Notes: generated by a model from the sequence alone, not told the origin. DNA of 64,000 nucleotides from JAJEFO01 sp965221845 (GCA_965221845.1 OZ244919.1:2666001-2730000), one strand, 5' to 3'; counted from the first letter of the stretch, positions 1 to 9,671 are shown. A program made the numbers and translations.

Positions 1-2
1 TG

Positions 3-365
3 ACCCCGGGTCAGGCCTCGGACTGTGCCCAGGCCAAGGCACTGCTTGCCGATCTCGTCCCCGGTGAGATGGTCCTCGGCGACAAGGCCCATGATGCCAA
101 TGCTGTCGTCCGGTGCATCGAACAGGCGGGGGCCCAGGCGAACATCCCCTCTCGGTCCTGCCGCAAGATCCCCCGGCCCTTTGACCGCACCCTGTACAAG
201 GGTCGCAATCGGATCGAGCGGTTCTTCGGCAGGATCAAGGAATTCCGTCGCGTCGCCTCGCGCTACGACAAGACCGCCCGCAACTTTCTGTCGGCCGTGC
301 AGCTCGCTGCCAGTCGCTTCCTGCTGCGGGATCTGGCGAAGCAATTAAATGGGTACACAGCCTAG
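3..365 (+). CDS. IS5-family transposase, C-terminal part (cut by window start)
   Basis: The frame is open from the first bases and ends at TAG 363-365. It encodes the C-terminal third of an IS5-type DDE transposase: a GDKAHDA stretch around the second catalytic Asp, and the characteristic RNRIERFFGRIKEFRR followed by SRYDKTARNFLSAVQLAA, which holds the catalytic Glu. The N-terminal part lies outside the window, so intactness cannot be judged. The stop codon abuts the terminal repeat of the next IS, so the element may have been cut by that insertion; its tail after ASRFLLRDLAK is short. Confidence 0.8.
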   Translation, partial: TPGQASDCAQAKALLADLVPGEMVLGDKAHDANAVVRCIEQAGAQANIPSRSCRKIPRPFDRTLYKGRNRIERFFGRIKEFRRVASRYDKTARNFLSAVQLAASRFLLRDLAKQLNGYTA

Positions 366-1232
366 GGCCCGTTGACAGTCATGTCGCGGCGACCACGCCG
401 GCGACGAGGCGATGCCCGCCGCGAAGCTCTCGCCGGTCCTGGCGCAGCGCGCCGCGACCGCCCGGAACTCCCCGGCCTTCGCGAAGAGGCTCTCCGCCAG
501 GCGCCGCCACCCGCAGACCTCCCGGCCGTGCGCCCGCGGCGCCGTCCGGCTCCGCCTCGACGGGACCGCCGCCTCCGCCCCGCGTTCCGCAAGGTCCTCG
601 AGCAGCCGGTCCGCGCCGGACGCCCTGTCGCCGGCGAAGGCCCCGAACGCCAGGCCGCCGGGAAGCCCCGGCACCCCATAGGGCCGTGCGCCTGGCCGGG
701 AAGGATCCTGAAGCGGACAGGGCATCCCGGCGCGTCCGCGACGGCCACGGCCCTGCCCGTCAGGCCGCCCCGGGAACGTCCGGTCCCCTGGCCCGAGGTC
801 CCCCTTTTGCGCCGGACGCCTTCCGGGTCGCCCGGACCGCCGTGCCGCCGCCGGACACGCGCGCGAGGCCGGACTCCTCGGACAAGGCGTCGGAACCGCG
901 CGCGAAGGCCCCCGGAAGCGGCCGGCGCCGGAACCGCCTGAAGACGCCGTCCCGGTTCCCGGACCGCGCGGGGAGGCCGCGCCACGGCGACCCCGTGCGG
1001 AACCGCCACGGCACCGCCTCCATGAAGCGGCGGCTGTCCGCCGCCGTGCCGCCGGGGTCGGACGCCCTGCCCGGCAGCATGTCCCCGGTCCGCGCCCGCA
1101 TGGCGCCGGCCGTCACCGTCCTGTCTGCGTTCATGATGCCCTGTTTTCCTGACCGTGCCGCCGTTCCGGCGGTCGTCGGGACAGGACATGGCATGGAGCC
1201 CGACGATTCGCAAGACAACTGTCAACGGGCCC
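365..1232 (-). mobile_element. IS427-like IS5-family element, copy A (decayed)
   Basis: Bounded by inverted repeats GGGCCCGTTGACAGT (365-379) and its complement (1218-1232). About 868 bp. A second copy with the same ends lies at 30647-31501 in the opposite orientation. No clear target duplication is visible. The element sits immediately after the IS5 transposase fragment, so the left edge of the window is a stack of insertions. Confidence 0.75.
381..1132 (-). pseudogene. IS5/IS427-type transposase, frameshifted
   Basis: Starts with MNADRTVTAGAMRARTGDM and shows the N-terminal IS5 pattern (EAVPWRFRTGSPWRGLP), then the region around VSGGGTAVRATRKASGAK, after which it continues in other frames (GRSRGGLTGRAVAVADA, then ASFAAGI-like C-terminal residues). 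At least two frame changes are needed to follow the protein, and the RYDK motif is degraded. Transposition by this copy alone is unlikely. IS427-group elements may use one programmed frameshift, but not this many. Confidence 0.75.
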
Positions 1233-1394
1233 TGGTCGCAGGCCGTGACGGCGCGGTCGTTTGGCAGGGCGCCGCCAGGCTGTCGCTGCCGTCCGCGCCC
1301 GGGCGGGCGTCGCGCTGGCGCGCCGTGCCGGACGGCCCCGGACCCGGCAGGAGGCCGGGCCGCCCGCCGCCGCCGTCCCGGCTTCGCGCGCCGT

Positions 1395-2420
1395 TCATCG
1401 GGGCGGGATCATGCCCACGATCTCGAAGGTCCCTGCAATGACGGGCGCGGCGATCTCGCGGGCGCGGGCCGCGCCCTTGCTCAGGATGCGGTCGATTTCG
1501 GCGGGATCGCCCAGAAGGCGGTTCATCTCGCTCGTGATCGGCGCCAGGGCCTCGACCGCGGCCTCGGCGAGGCGCGGCTTGAAGCTGCCCCATCCCTGAC
1601 CGGCGAACTCGGCCATGACGGCGTCCGGCGTCATTCCCGTCAGGCCGGCATAGATGTCGATCAGGTTGCGCGCCTCGGGCCGCCCTTCCAGCTCGCCGTA
1701 GGTTCCGGGCAGGGGCTCCGGATCGGTCCTTGCCTTCCGGAACTTCAGCGCGATCGAGTCGGCGTCGTCCGAAAGGTTGATTCGGCTCATGTCCGACTCG
1801 TCGCTCTTCGACATCTTGCGCCTGCCGTCACGCAGGCTCATCACCCGCGTTGCCGGTCCCTCGATCACCGGTTCGGCGATGGGAAAGAAGTCAGTGCCGT
1901 AGTCGTGGTTGAACTTCGCCGCAATGTCGCGCGTGAGCTCCAGATGCTGCTTCTGGTCCTCGCCCACGGGCACGTGGGTCGCATGATAGACGAGAATGTC
2001 GGCCGCCATGAGCGCGGGATAGGCGAAAAGGCCGAGCGAGGCGTTTTCCGCGTTCCTGCCGGCCTTGTCCTTCCACTGGGCCATCCGGCCCATCCATCCC
2101 ATTCGCGCGACGCAGTTGAAGATCCATGCCAGCTGCGCATGAGCCGGCACCTGGCTCTGGCTGAAGAGGACCGACCGTCGCGGATCTATGCCGCACGCCA
2201 TGAAGGCGGCGGCCGCCTCGCGCGTGTTCCGGACCAGCGCGTCCGGCTCCTGCCACGTCGTGATCGCATGCAGGTCGACGATGCAGTAGACGCACTCCCG
2301 GTCGCCGCGGTCCTGCATGTCGACGAAGTGCCTGAGCGCCCCGAGATAGTTTCCGAGGGTCAATCCGCCGGACGGCTGGATTCCCGAAAACACGCGGGGA
2401 ACGAATGCGGGAGCCGGCAT
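1395..2420 (-). CDS. trpS: Tryptophan-tRNA ligase
   Basis: Class I aminoacyl-tRNA synthetase that charges tRNA-Trp in the cytoplasm; 341 residues, the usual length. The ATG at 2420 gives MPAPAFVPRVFSGIQPSGGL, the normal N-terminus. The HIGH-equivalent is in GGLTLGNYLGAL (about residues 17-28), the class signature GEDQKQHLELTRDIA is in the middle, and the KMSKS loop is KMSKSDESD. The large reading frame continuing upstream of this ATG is antisense to the rhomboid-like and murJ genes and is not coding. The order murJ, rhomboid-like gene (opposite strand), trpS is familiar from Rhodobacteraceae. Confidence 0.97.
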   Translation of the reverse strand: MPAPAFVPRVFSGIQPSGGLTLGNYLGALRHFVDMQDRGDRECVYCIVDLHAITTWQEPDALVRNTREAAAAFMACGIDPRRSVLFSQSQVPAHAQLAWIFNCVARMGWMGRMAQWKDKAGRNAENASLGLFAYPALMAADILVYHATHVPVGEDQKQHLELTRDIAAKFNHDYGTDFFPIAEPVIEGPATRVMSLRDGRRKMSKSDESDMSRINLSDDADSIALKFRKARTDPEPLPGTYGELEGRPEARNLIDIYAGLTGMTPDAVMAEFAGQGWGSFKPRLAEAAVEALAPITSEMNRLLGDPAEIDRILSKGAARAREIAAPVIAGTFEIVGMIPPR

Positions 2421-2495
2421 GCGGTCGCGGTCCTCTGGAACTTCCTGCCCGCAGGCCTTACCGAGAGCCTGTGCCTCCGTCAAGAAAGGCAAGCG

Positions 2496-3182
2496 ATGCG
2501 GGACGACCGTTTGCAGCCAGCCTTCAACGCCCTGCCGCCGGCGGTCGCGGCATTGGCGCTGTCGATCTTCGTGATCGAGGCGTTTCTGGCGTTCGGCGCC
2601 CGGGGGCTTGTCGGCGGGCCGGCCGCCGTCGGCTGGCGCCCGGACGCGATCCGGGAATTCGCATTCTACGGCCCGCTTCTGGCATGGATGGTCGAGTCCG
2701 GCAACTGGGCGCCCGAGCATCTCCGCCGGTTCGTCACGTACCCGTTCATCCATCAGGGCTTCGCCCACGCGGTCTTCGTCATCGTGTTCCTGCTCGCCAT
2801 CGGGAAGCTCGTGGGCGAGGCGTTTGGCAATCTCGCCGTTCTGGTCCTGTTTTTCTGCTGCGGCGCCTTTGGCGCGCTGATCTTCGCAGGCCTGACAGGT
2901 GACGAGTTCCCGCTGATCGGCGGCTTCCCTTCGGTCTACGGCCTGATCGGCGCCTACACCTTCCTGCTGTGGGTCGGGTTCGGCGTGACCGGGCAGAACC
3001 GGTACCGCGCCTTCACGCTGATAGCGTTCCTGCTCGGGATCCAGCTTGTCTTTGCGGCCGTCTTCGGCGGGTCGAGCGGCTGGGTGGCCGATGCGGCCGG
3101 CTTCGCGCTCGGATTCGCGCTTGCCCCGGCCCTCGCGCGCGGCGCCTTGCGCAGGCTGCTGGACCGGATCCGGCAGCGATAG
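2496..3182 (+). CDS. Rhomboid-like membrane protein lacking the catalytic dyad
   Basis: 228-residue protein with about six membrane segments and overall rhomboid layout: an H-rich loop (FIHQGFAHAVFVIVFL), the GGFPSVYGLIGAYTFL segment where active rhomboids have GxSG, and a last segment WVADAAGFALGFALA where active ones have the catalytic His. In alignment by eye the Ser position is replaced (GGFPS-VYGLIG against GLSGV-VYALMG of GlpG) and the His is absent, so proteolysis is doubtful. Chaperone-like or pseudo-protease roles are known for such relatives. It lies divergent to trpS and tail-to-tail with murJ (stop-to-stop gap 11 nt). Confidence 0.85.
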   Translation: MRDDRLQPAFNALPPAVAALALSIFVIEAFLAFGARGLVGGPAAVGWRPDAIREFAFYGPLLAWMVESGNWAPEHLRRFVTYPFIHQGFAHAVFVIVFLLAIGKLVGEAFGNLAVLVLFFCCGAFGALIFAGLTGDEFPLIGGFPSVYGLIGAYTFLLWVGFGVTGQNRYRAFTLIAFLLGIQLVFAAVFGGSSGWVADAAGFALGFALAPALARGALRRLLDRIRQR

Positions 3183-3193
3183 GCGGATCCCGG

Positions 3194-4765
3194 CTACCGC
3201 CGCATCGCGTTCGCGAGCTCCGTGACCGAAAACGCCCTGAGCGCAATGCCTGCCGCGCCGTAGATCAGGATCCCAAGGACGCAGAGCAGGGCCAGGCTGC
3301 CGGCCTGCGCGAGCGTGCCCTTTGCGCCGGCCGGGGCCAGCAGGAGCTCCAGCATCCAGAGTCCGGCCGCCATCACCGCCGTTGCGGCAAGCACCCGCGG
3401 CAGGCGCGCCCGGGCCTGCGCGTCCAGCCGGGCGGCCGGGCCCAGCCTCCTCGACCCGAGGTGAAGCAGGGCCAGCATGAACCATGCCGCCAGCGTCGTG
3501 CCGACCGCGGCGGCGATGTATCCGACGACCGGCGCGAGGCCGATCGCCAGAAGCGCGTTCATCAGCATTGCGGCGGCAGCGAAGCGGAACGGACTCCTCG
3601 TGTCCTGCCGTGCGAAATAGAGCGGCTGCAACGCCTTTTGCAGCACGAATGCCGGGAGCCCGAGCGCGTAGACCGCCGCGGCCAGCGCCGTTGCCGCGGT
3701 GTCGTCCGGCCCGAACGCCCCATGCTCGAAAAGCGTGCGCACCATCGCCGCGGGAATCACCGCAAGCGCTGCGGCTGCGGGAACGGCAAGCGCCAGCGAC
3801 ATCTCGACGGCCCGCGAGAACGCGAACCGGCCGCCGTCCGTGTCGCCGGCCGCCAGGCGGCGCGAGAGATCCGGCAGGAGCACGATCCCGATCGCGATGC
3901 CGACCACGCCGAGGGGAAGCTGGTAGAGCCGGTCCGCGAAGGACAGCCACACGATGGCGCCGTCGAAGTGACTGGCCACCTGCCGGCCCACCAGGAGATT
4001 GACCTGAACGACGCCGCCGGCCAGCATGGCCGGCGCGGCGACAACGGCAAGCCGCTTGAGTTCGGGCGTCCAGCGCGGCAGCCCGGGCAGGAGGCCGAAT
4101 CCGGCCCTCCGCGCCGCGTGCCAGACGAGTGCGAGCTGCGCGACGCCCGCCAGGACCACGCCGAACGCCAGAAGCGTGCCATGGCGCGCGCTTTCCGCCT
4201 GCCCGATCGCGGAGCCTCCGAGGCCGAGCTCGGCAAGGGTCAGGGCGCCGATCAGGATGACGTTCAGGAGCACGGGCGCGGCGGCCGCGGCGGCGAACCT
4301 TCCTCCCGCGTTGAGGATGCCGGAAAAGAGCGCGGCGAGCGAGATGAACACGATGTAGGCGAACATGATCCGCCCGAGCGTCACGGCCGCGCCGAAGCGC
4401 ATGTCGCTCGCGAACCCGCTGGCCATTGCGAGAACGAGCCACGGCATGAACGCCGTGCCGAGAGCCGCGATGACGACCACGGCCAGCGACAGTCCCGACA
4501 GGGCGTCCCGCGCAAAGCCGCCCGCGTCCCCGCCGGCTTCGAGCTTCTTCGCGAACATGGGCACGAAAGCCGTGTTGAAGGCGCCTTCCGCGAAGAACCT
4601 TCGCAGCATGTTGGGAAGGGAAAAGGCCACGAGGAACGCCTCCGCCACGGGGCCGCTTCCAAGCCAGGCCGCGATCAGGACGTCACGGACAAAGCCGAGC
4701 ACGCGCGAGAGGAACGTCCAGGCCGCCACCGTCGCCGCGCCGGATACGAGCCGGATCCGCGTCAT
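3194..4765 (-). CDS. murJ: Lipid II flippase MurJ
   Basis: 523-residue polytopic inner-membrane protein of the MOP exporter superfamily that flips lipid II for peptidoglycan synthesis. The ATG at 4765 gives MTRIRLVSGAATVAAWTFLS, followed by the MurJ hallmark SRVLGFVRDVLIA and FRRFFAEGAFNTAFVP-like text (about residues 20-80). Around 14 hydrophobic segments are visible. An upstream extension of the frame runs back into glnD and is not needed. It starts 43 nt after the glnD stop, on the same strand, so co-transcription with glnD is likely. Confidence 0.95.
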   Translation of the reverse strand: MTRIRLVSGAATVAAWTFLSRVLGFVRDVLIAAWLGSGPVAEAFLVAFSLPNMLRRFFAEGAFNTAFVPMFAKKLEAGGDAGGFARDALSGLSLAVVVIAALGTAFMPWLVLAMASGFASDMRFGAAVTLGRIMFAYIVFISLAALFSGILNAGGRFAAAAAAPVLLNVILIGALTLAELGLGGSAIGQAESARHGTLLAFGVVLAGVAQLALVWHAARRAGFGLLPGLPRWTPELKRLAVVAAPAMLAGGVVQVNLLVGRQVASHFDGAIVWLSFADRLYQLPLGVVGIAIGIVLLPDLSRRLAAGDTDGGRFAFSRAVEMSLALAVPAAAALAVIPAAMVRTLFEHGAFGPDDTAATALAAAVYALGLPAFVLQKALQPLYFARQDTRSPFRFAAAAMLMNALLAIGLAPVVGYIAAAVGTTLAAWFMLALLHLGSRRLGPAARLDAQARARLPRVLAATAVMAAGLWMLELLLAPAGAKGTLAQAGSLALLCVLGILIYGAAGIALRAFSVTELANAMRR

Positions 4766-4808
4766 GAGGCCGCCGTCCGTCGGCGCTTCCGCGACGTTGC
4801 GCAGCAGG

Positions 4809-7634
4809 TCATCGCGCGAAGGCCCGTTCGGCGCCCGCCTCGATGGCGGCATGCAGGCGCGTCTCCAGCGTCCTTTGCTTCGCCTCGGAGTGGTACTTGA
4901 GGCCGAACATGTCCTTCACGTAGAACGTGTCGACGGCCTGCGCGCCGTATGTCGCGATGACCGCGCTTGCGATGTAGACGTTCGACCGCGCGAACGCGTG
5001 CGCAAGATCGTGCAGCAGCCCCGGGCGGTCGCGCGTGTCGACTTCGATGATCGTGTAGATGTCCGAGCCGTCGTTGTCGAACGTGATCGACGTCGGCACG
5101 CTGAAGGCGCGCTCCTTCATCTTCCGGCGGTCCCGGTTGACGAGCGACTTGCGCGGCAAGGTGTCGCCCCGCAGCGTCTTCTCGATCACGGAGCGCAATC
5201 GCTGCATCTGGTCCCTGCCGTAGGGGCTCCCGTCCCTGTCCTGGACCCAGAAGACGGCGGTCGCGTACCCGTCGGAGGAGGTGTAGGTGCGTGCGTCGAC
5301 GACGTTCGCGCCTGACAGGGCCAGCGCGCCGGACAGCCGGGCGAAGATGCCCGGATGGTCCGCGAGCGCAAAGCATATGCGGGTCGCGTCCCGCGCCTCG
5401 TCAGGCATCACGTCGATCCGGATCTCGCTGTCGTCGATGCCCGTGAGCAGGCGCGCGAAGACCATGTGCGCGTCATGCGGCAGGCCCTGCCAGTAGGGGC
5501 CGTAGTGGCGGGACGTCTCGTGCCGGACAGCCTCTTCGTCCCAGCCTGCGAGCGCTTGGCGGAGCGCCGCCTTGGACTCAGATTCCAGGCTGACGCGGTT
5601 GAGGGCCTCCATCCCGCGCTCGAGGGCGTCGGCCGTCATCGCGTGGAGGTCGCGCAGCAGCTGCGCCTTCCAGTTGTTCCAGGTGCCGGGGCCCACGCCC
5701 CGGATGTCGCATACCGTGAGCACGGTCAGCAGGTCGAGCCTTTCCCGGGACTGCACCGCCTTGGCGAAGTCGCGCACCGTGCGGGGTTCCGACAGGTCGC
5801 GCTTCTGGGCCGTGTCGGACATCAGGAGATGGTGCCGGACAAGCCACTCGACCGTCTCCACCTCGCCCTCCGAGAGCCCCAGCCGCCGCGCGGCCGTGCG
5901 GGCGATCTGCGCTCCGACGATCGAGTGGTCCTGCCTGCGGCCCTTGCCGATGTCATGCAGCAGCAGGGCCGTGTAGAGGACCTTCCTGTTGACGCCCCTT
6001 TCCAGGATGCCGCTGGCCACCGGCAGCTCCTCGACCAGTTCGCCGCGCTCGATCCGCGACAGGTTCGAGATGCACTGGATGGTGTGCTCGTCCACCGTGT
6101 AGTGATGGTAGATGTTGAACTGCATCATCGCCACGATGGGCTCGAACTCCGGGACGAGCGCGGCGAGCACGCCGAGCTCGTTCATGCGCCGAAGCGCCCT
6201 CTCGGGATTTCCGTGTTCCAGAAGCGTGTCGAAGAAAGTCCGGCATGCCTCGGGCGACCGGCGCATTCCGTCGTCGATCAGGTCGAGGTTCGCCGTGATC
6301 AGGCGCATGGCGTCCGGATGGATCAGGTATCCGGTTCTCAGCGCCTCCTCGAAGATCCTCAGCAGGTTCAGCTTGTCGCTCAGGAAGGTGCCGCCGTCGA
6401 CGATGTCAAGGCGGTTGTGGCGCAGCACGTACAGGTCGCTCACGCGTTTCTTGCGCCGGAAGAGGCGCGCGAGCGACGGCGCCCTCTTGACGTGCTTCGC
6501 CTCAAGCGCCGTCAGGAAGATCCGGGTGAGCTCCCCGACCACGGTGGCGTGACGGAAGTAGTCCAGCATGAAGCGCTCGACGGCGGGCCTGTCTGCCCCG
6601 TCCTTGTAGCCGAGCCGTTTCGCGAGCACCGGCTGCACGTCTATGGTCAGCTGTTCCGCCGCGCGTCCCGCCAGCACGTGGAGATGGCAGCGGACCGCCA
6701 TGAGAAAGGATTCGGCGGCGCGGAACTTCTCGTATTCCCCGGCGCTCAGCAGGCCCGTGCGCACCAGCTCCGCCGCATCGGAGACGCCGTGAACGTACTT
6801 CCCGATCCAGAAGAGCGTCTGGAGGTCCCGGAGGCCGCCCTTGCCCTCCTTCACGTTGGGCTCGATGAGGTAGCGTCGGCCGCCGTGCCTGCGGTGGCGG
6901 GAATCGCGTTCCTCGAGCTTGGCCTCGATGAACTCCGAGACCGTGCTGCTGAAGAGCTCCTTTCTCAACCGGACCGCAAGCTCGTCTGCCAGCGTCCTCT
7001 CGCCGACCAGGAAACGGTGCTCCAGAAGCGCGGTGCGGACCGTGTGGTCGTCCTTGCCAAGCCGGATGCAGTCGCTTGCGCTCCGTGTGGCGTGTCCCAC
7101 TTTGACGTGCAGGTCCCAGAGCACGTAGAGCATGCTTTCGATCAGGCTTTCGGCCCAGGGAGTCACTTTCCAGGGCATGAGGAACAGCAGATCCACGTCC
7201 GAGCAGGGCGCCATCTCGCCCCGGCCGTAGCCGCCGACCGCGAGAATCGCGATGCGTTCGCCGTCTGTCGGATTGGGGTTGGGGTGCAGCCAGGTCGTCG
7301 CGGCATGGAAGGCCGTTTCCACCACGCCGTCGGTCAGGTGCCGAAACGCGAGCGCCGTGTCGCGCGACGCCAGGGCCCGTGCCTCCAGCGCGCCAATGAT
7401 GGTTGCGCGCCCGTCCTCGACCGCCCTTCCCAGATGCGCGACCATCCGGCTTCGCGTCTCGGAGGCGGATCCGGACGGCAGGCCGTCGACGTCTTCCGCG
7501 ATCGCCGCCATGACCGATGCGCCGTCATAGACCTCGGCTGCGCAAAGGCCCAGATCCGGAAAGGCGGGACTGTCGCCGTTCCGCAGGGGCTCAGAAGCCC
7601 GCGCTGCCAAAGCTTGTGGGGGCGGGGTCAACAA
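4809..7634 (-). CDS. glnD: PII uridylyltransferase/uridylyl-removing enzyme GlnD
   Basis: Nitrogen-status sensor that uridylylates and de-uridylylates PII proteins. 941 residues with the standard order: nucleotidyltransferase (GGYGRGEMAPCSDVDLLFLM, near residue 130), a helical domain, an HD phosphohydrolase (LLLHDIGKGRRQDHS, near 490), and two C-terminal ACT domains (starting at FARLSGALALSGANVVDA and RPGLLHDLAHAFARS). The start is uncertain: TTG 7634 lies inside the end of the upstream lipoprotein gene (44-nt overlap), and the first ATG is at 7511. The segment DLGLCAAEVYDGASVM before that ATG looks like the usual GlnD N-terminus, so the longer form is preferred. Confidence 0.95.
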   Translation of the reverse strand: MLTPPPQALAARASEPLRNGDSPAFPDLGLCAAEVYDGASVMAAIAEDVDGLPSGSASETRSRMVAHLGRAVEDGRATIIGALEARALASRDTALAFRHLTDGVVETAFHAATTWLHPNPNPTDGERIAILAVGGYGRGEMAPCSDVDLLFLMPWKVTPWAESLIESMLYVLWDLHVKVGHATRSASDCIRLGKDDHTVRTALLEHRFLVGERTLADELAVRLRKELFSSTVSEFIEAKLEERDSRHRRHGGRRYLIEPNVKEGKGGLRDLQTLFWIGKYVHGVSDAAELVRTGLLSAGEYEKFRAAESFLMAVRCHLHVLAGRAAEQLTIDVQPVLAKRLGYKDGADRPAVERFMLDYFRHATVVGELTRIFLTALEAKHVKRAPSLARLFRRKKRVSDLYVLRHNRLDIVDGGTFLSDKLNLLRIFEEALRTGYLIHPDAMRLITANLDLIDDGMRRSPEACRTFFDTLLEHGNPERALRRMNELGVLAALVPEFEPIVAMMQFNIYHHYTVDEHTIQCISNLSRIERGELVEELPVASGILERGVNRKVLYTALLLHDIGKGRRQDHSIVGAQIARTAARRLGLSEGEVETVEWLVRHHLLMSDTAQKRDLSEPRTVRDFAKAVQSRERLDLLTVLTVCDIRGVGPGTWNNWKAQLLRDLHAMTADALERGMEALNRVSLESESKAALRQALAGWDEEAVRHETSRHYGPYWQGLPHDAHMVFARLLTGIDDSEIRIDVMPDEARDATRICFALADHPGIFARLSGALALSGANVVDARTYTSSDGYATAVFWVQDRDGSPYGRDQMQRLRSVIEKTLRGDTLPRKSLVNRDRRKMKERAFSVPTSITFDNDGSDIYTIIEVDTRDRPGLLHDLAHAFARSNVYIASAVIATYGAQAVDTFYVKDMFGLKYHSEAKQRTLETRLHAAIEAGAERAFAR

Positions 7635-8742
7635 CGATCACCTGGTTGCTCTCGACTTGCGCGACGGCAAGTCCGCGTTCGTTCCTGCCGTTCCGCAGAA
7701 GGCGGAAGGGCCCGTTGACGCCGGCGAACCCTGCGGCCTGGGTCAAGGCCCCCGCCTGCAGCGCGTTGCTCCCTCCCTGCGCGACAAGCGCGCCGATCGC
7801 CGCGACCCCGTCATAGGCAAGGCTCGCGATCGGGTTGGGCTGCGAGCCGTAGGCTTGCGCATAGCGGCGGTTGAACTGCTGGGCGAGCGCCGGCGCAGGG
7901 GTCGCGAACCAGGCCCCCTGCAGCCCCTTGAGGGAAAGCGCGCTCGACGGCACGTCGAGCCTCTGAAGCCCTATGAACTGGGCCGTGCCCCGGTCAATGC
8001 CGTATTCCGGCAGCAGATCCGCCAGGAAGGGCAGCGCGCCCGAATTGCCGGAGGTCACGAACATCGTGTCGGCGCCGGAGGCAAGGAAGCTGCTTGCGAT
8101 GCGGGGAATCGAGTCGACCACGCCTTGCTGCGAGGGCGCGAATGACTGGATCCCGAGCACCCCGGCGCCTGCCTCGCGCGCGGCCTGCGCGATCGCCTCG
8201 GCGCCCACGCGTTCGGCACGGTTGTCAGCGTGCACGATGAAGATGCCGCTCCTGCCCTGGCTGAGCGCGTATTCGACAAGCCGGCCCGCGGCGGTCTGGA
8301 AGGTGTTGCCCAGGATGAAGACGTTGCCGCCCGCAACCGCCGGATTGTTGGAAAACGCCAGGACATTGACGCCGGCCGCCGCCTGGCCGACGGCACGCGC
8401 GTTCTGTGCGAACAGCGGCCCGAGAATGATCCTTGCGCCGTCCTCGATCGCCAGCCGGGCGGCCTCTGCGGCGCCGTCGGGCGTGCCGATGGTGTCGTAC
8501 ACCTGCAGGCGGATCATGACCGCGCCCAGGTCGTTCGCCGCCAGCAGCGCGGCGTTCTCGAGCGATTGCGCCACAAGCGCCCCGTTCGGCGCGGTCTTCG
8601 GCACGAGCAGCGCGACCGGCACGGCCTCGCCGGGGCCGATCGTCGGCCCTCTCGCCACCGAGGCAGGGCTGCATGCGGAAAGCGCGGCGAGCGCGGCCAT
8701 CCAGGCAACGGCCTTGCGGCAGGACGGCAAACGGGCAAGCAT
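7591..8742 (-). CDS. LppC/LpoA-like penicillin-binding protein activator lipoprotein
   Basis: 383 residues. The N-terminus MLARLPSCRKAVAWMAALAA ends in a lipobox LSAC (Cys24), so this is an exported lipoprotein. The body is a type I periplasmic-binding-protein fold of the Leu/Ile/Val-receptor type (VALLVPKT...LENAALLAANDL, ILGPLFAQNARAV, LAFSNNPAVAGGNVF), as in the LpoA/LppC family that activates penicillin-binding proteins in gammaproteobacteria; the role in alphaproteobacteria is less certain. It is divergent from rsmI with 71 nt between starts, an arrangement common in this group. glnD follows with overlap. Confidence 0.88.
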   Translation of the reverse strand: MLARLPSCRKAVAWMAALAALSACSPASVARGPTIGPGEAVPVALLVPKTAPNGALVAQSLENAALLAANDLGAVMIRLQVYDTIGTPDGAAEAARLAIEDGARIILGPLFAQNARAVGQAAAGVNVLAFSNNPAVAGGNVFILGNTFQTAAGRLVEYALSQGRSGIFIVHADNRAERVGAEAIAQAAREAGAGVLGIQSFAPSQQGVVDSIPRIASSFLASGADTMFVTSGNSGALPFLADLLPEYGIDRGTAQFIGLQRLDVPSSALSLKGLQGAWFATPAPALAQQFNRRYAQAYGSQPNPIASLAYDGVAAIGALVAQGGSNALQAGALTQAAGFAGVNGPFRLLRNGRNERGLAVAQVESNQVIVVDPAPTSFGSAGF

Positions 8743-8813
8743 GGGATTCTCCTCGGACGCTTCGGCGCGACCCTATGCACGAACACGCCTCCATTAAATC
8801 ACGCGGCGCGGCG

Positions 8814-9671
8814 ATGAGCAAAGCGTCTGGCGGGGATGCACTGGACGCGGGACTCCACCTGGTGTCCACGCCGCTCGGAAATGCGCGCGACATCACGCTC
8901 CGGGCGCTTGACGTTCTCCGCGACGCCGACCTTCTGGTTGCCGAGGACACGCGAAGCCTCAGGCGTCTTCTTAACGTCCACGGCATACCGCTCGCCGGAC
9001 GACGCCTGCTGGCATATCACGACCACAGCGGGGACCGGGAGCGAAAGGCGGTTCTCGATGCGCTGCGGCAGGGCGCGTCGGTCGCCTGCGCCTCGGAGGC
9101 GGGCACGCCTCTCGTGGCCGATCCGGGCTACGCCCTGGTGCGGGCGGCGATCCGGGAGGGCTTCAGGGTCCTGCCCGTGCCCGGCCCCTCCGCCCTGGTC
9201 GCCGCGGTGACCGTGGCCGGCCTGCCATGCAGCCGGTTTGCGTTCGCGGGGTTCCCGCCTCCCCGGCGTTCGGCGCGAAGGCGGTTCCTGGAAGGGCTTG
9301 CCGGCATGCCCGGCACGCTCATCCTCTACGAAAGCCCTCGTCGCGTGGGCGCCACCTTGCAGGATGCGGCCGACGTGCTGGGCGCGGACCGGCCCGCGGC
9401 CCTGTGCCGGGAGCTGACCAAGAAATTCGAGGAAGTTCGCAGGGATGCGCTCGGCGCCCTGGCGGAGGCCCTTGCCGGGACTTCCCCCAAGGGCGAGATC
9501 GTGCTGCTGATCGGAAGATCCGAAGCGTCGCCTGATCCGGCGAGGGTCGAGCAGGCGCTCAGGGAGGCCTTGAAGACCCGGAGGCTTCGCGACGCGGCCA
9601 GCGACGTGGCAAGCCGGTTCGGCTTGCCGCGGCGGGACATCTACCAGCTGGGGGTCAGGATCGGCCGCTGA
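8814..9671 (+). CDS. rsmI: 16S rRNA (cytidine(1402)-2'-O)-methyltransferase RsmI
   Basis: SAM-dependent methyltransferase of the tetrapyrrole-methylase fold acting on 16S rRNA C1402. 285 residues. Motifs in order: LHLVSTPLGNARDITLRAL, VAEDTRSLRRLLN, the SAM-binding ASEAGTPLVADPG, VPGPSALVAAVTVAGLP, and LYESPRRVG. The ATG at 8814 is chosen because it leaves the usual short leader before the first strand; an in-frame ATG at 8775 would add 13 residues. Related genomes usually carry yraN right after this gene; it is not found here. Confidence 0.95.
   Translation: MSKASGGDALDAGLHLVSTPLGNARDITLRALDVLRDADLLVAEDTRSLRRLLNVHGIPLAGRRLLAYHDHSGDRERKAVLDALRQGASVACASEAGTPLVADPGYALVRAAIREGFRVLPVPGPSALVAAVTVAGLPCSRFAFAGFPPPRRSARRRFLEGLAGMPGTLILYESPRRVGATLQDAADVLGADRPAALCRELTKKFEEVRRDALGALAEALAGTSPKGEIVLLIGRSEASPDPARVEQALREALKTRRLRDAASDVASRFGLPRRDIYQLGVRIGR

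Noticed and set aside
2421..4442. Long minus-strand frame continuous with trpS
   Set aside because: It is antisense to the rhomboid-like gene and overlaps murJ in another frame; Arg/Pro-rich GC-driven text with no family, and trpS has a proper ATG at 2420.
5355..7718. Plus-strand frame of about 790 codons
   Set aside because: Shadow of glnD on the opposite strand; no recognisable domains.
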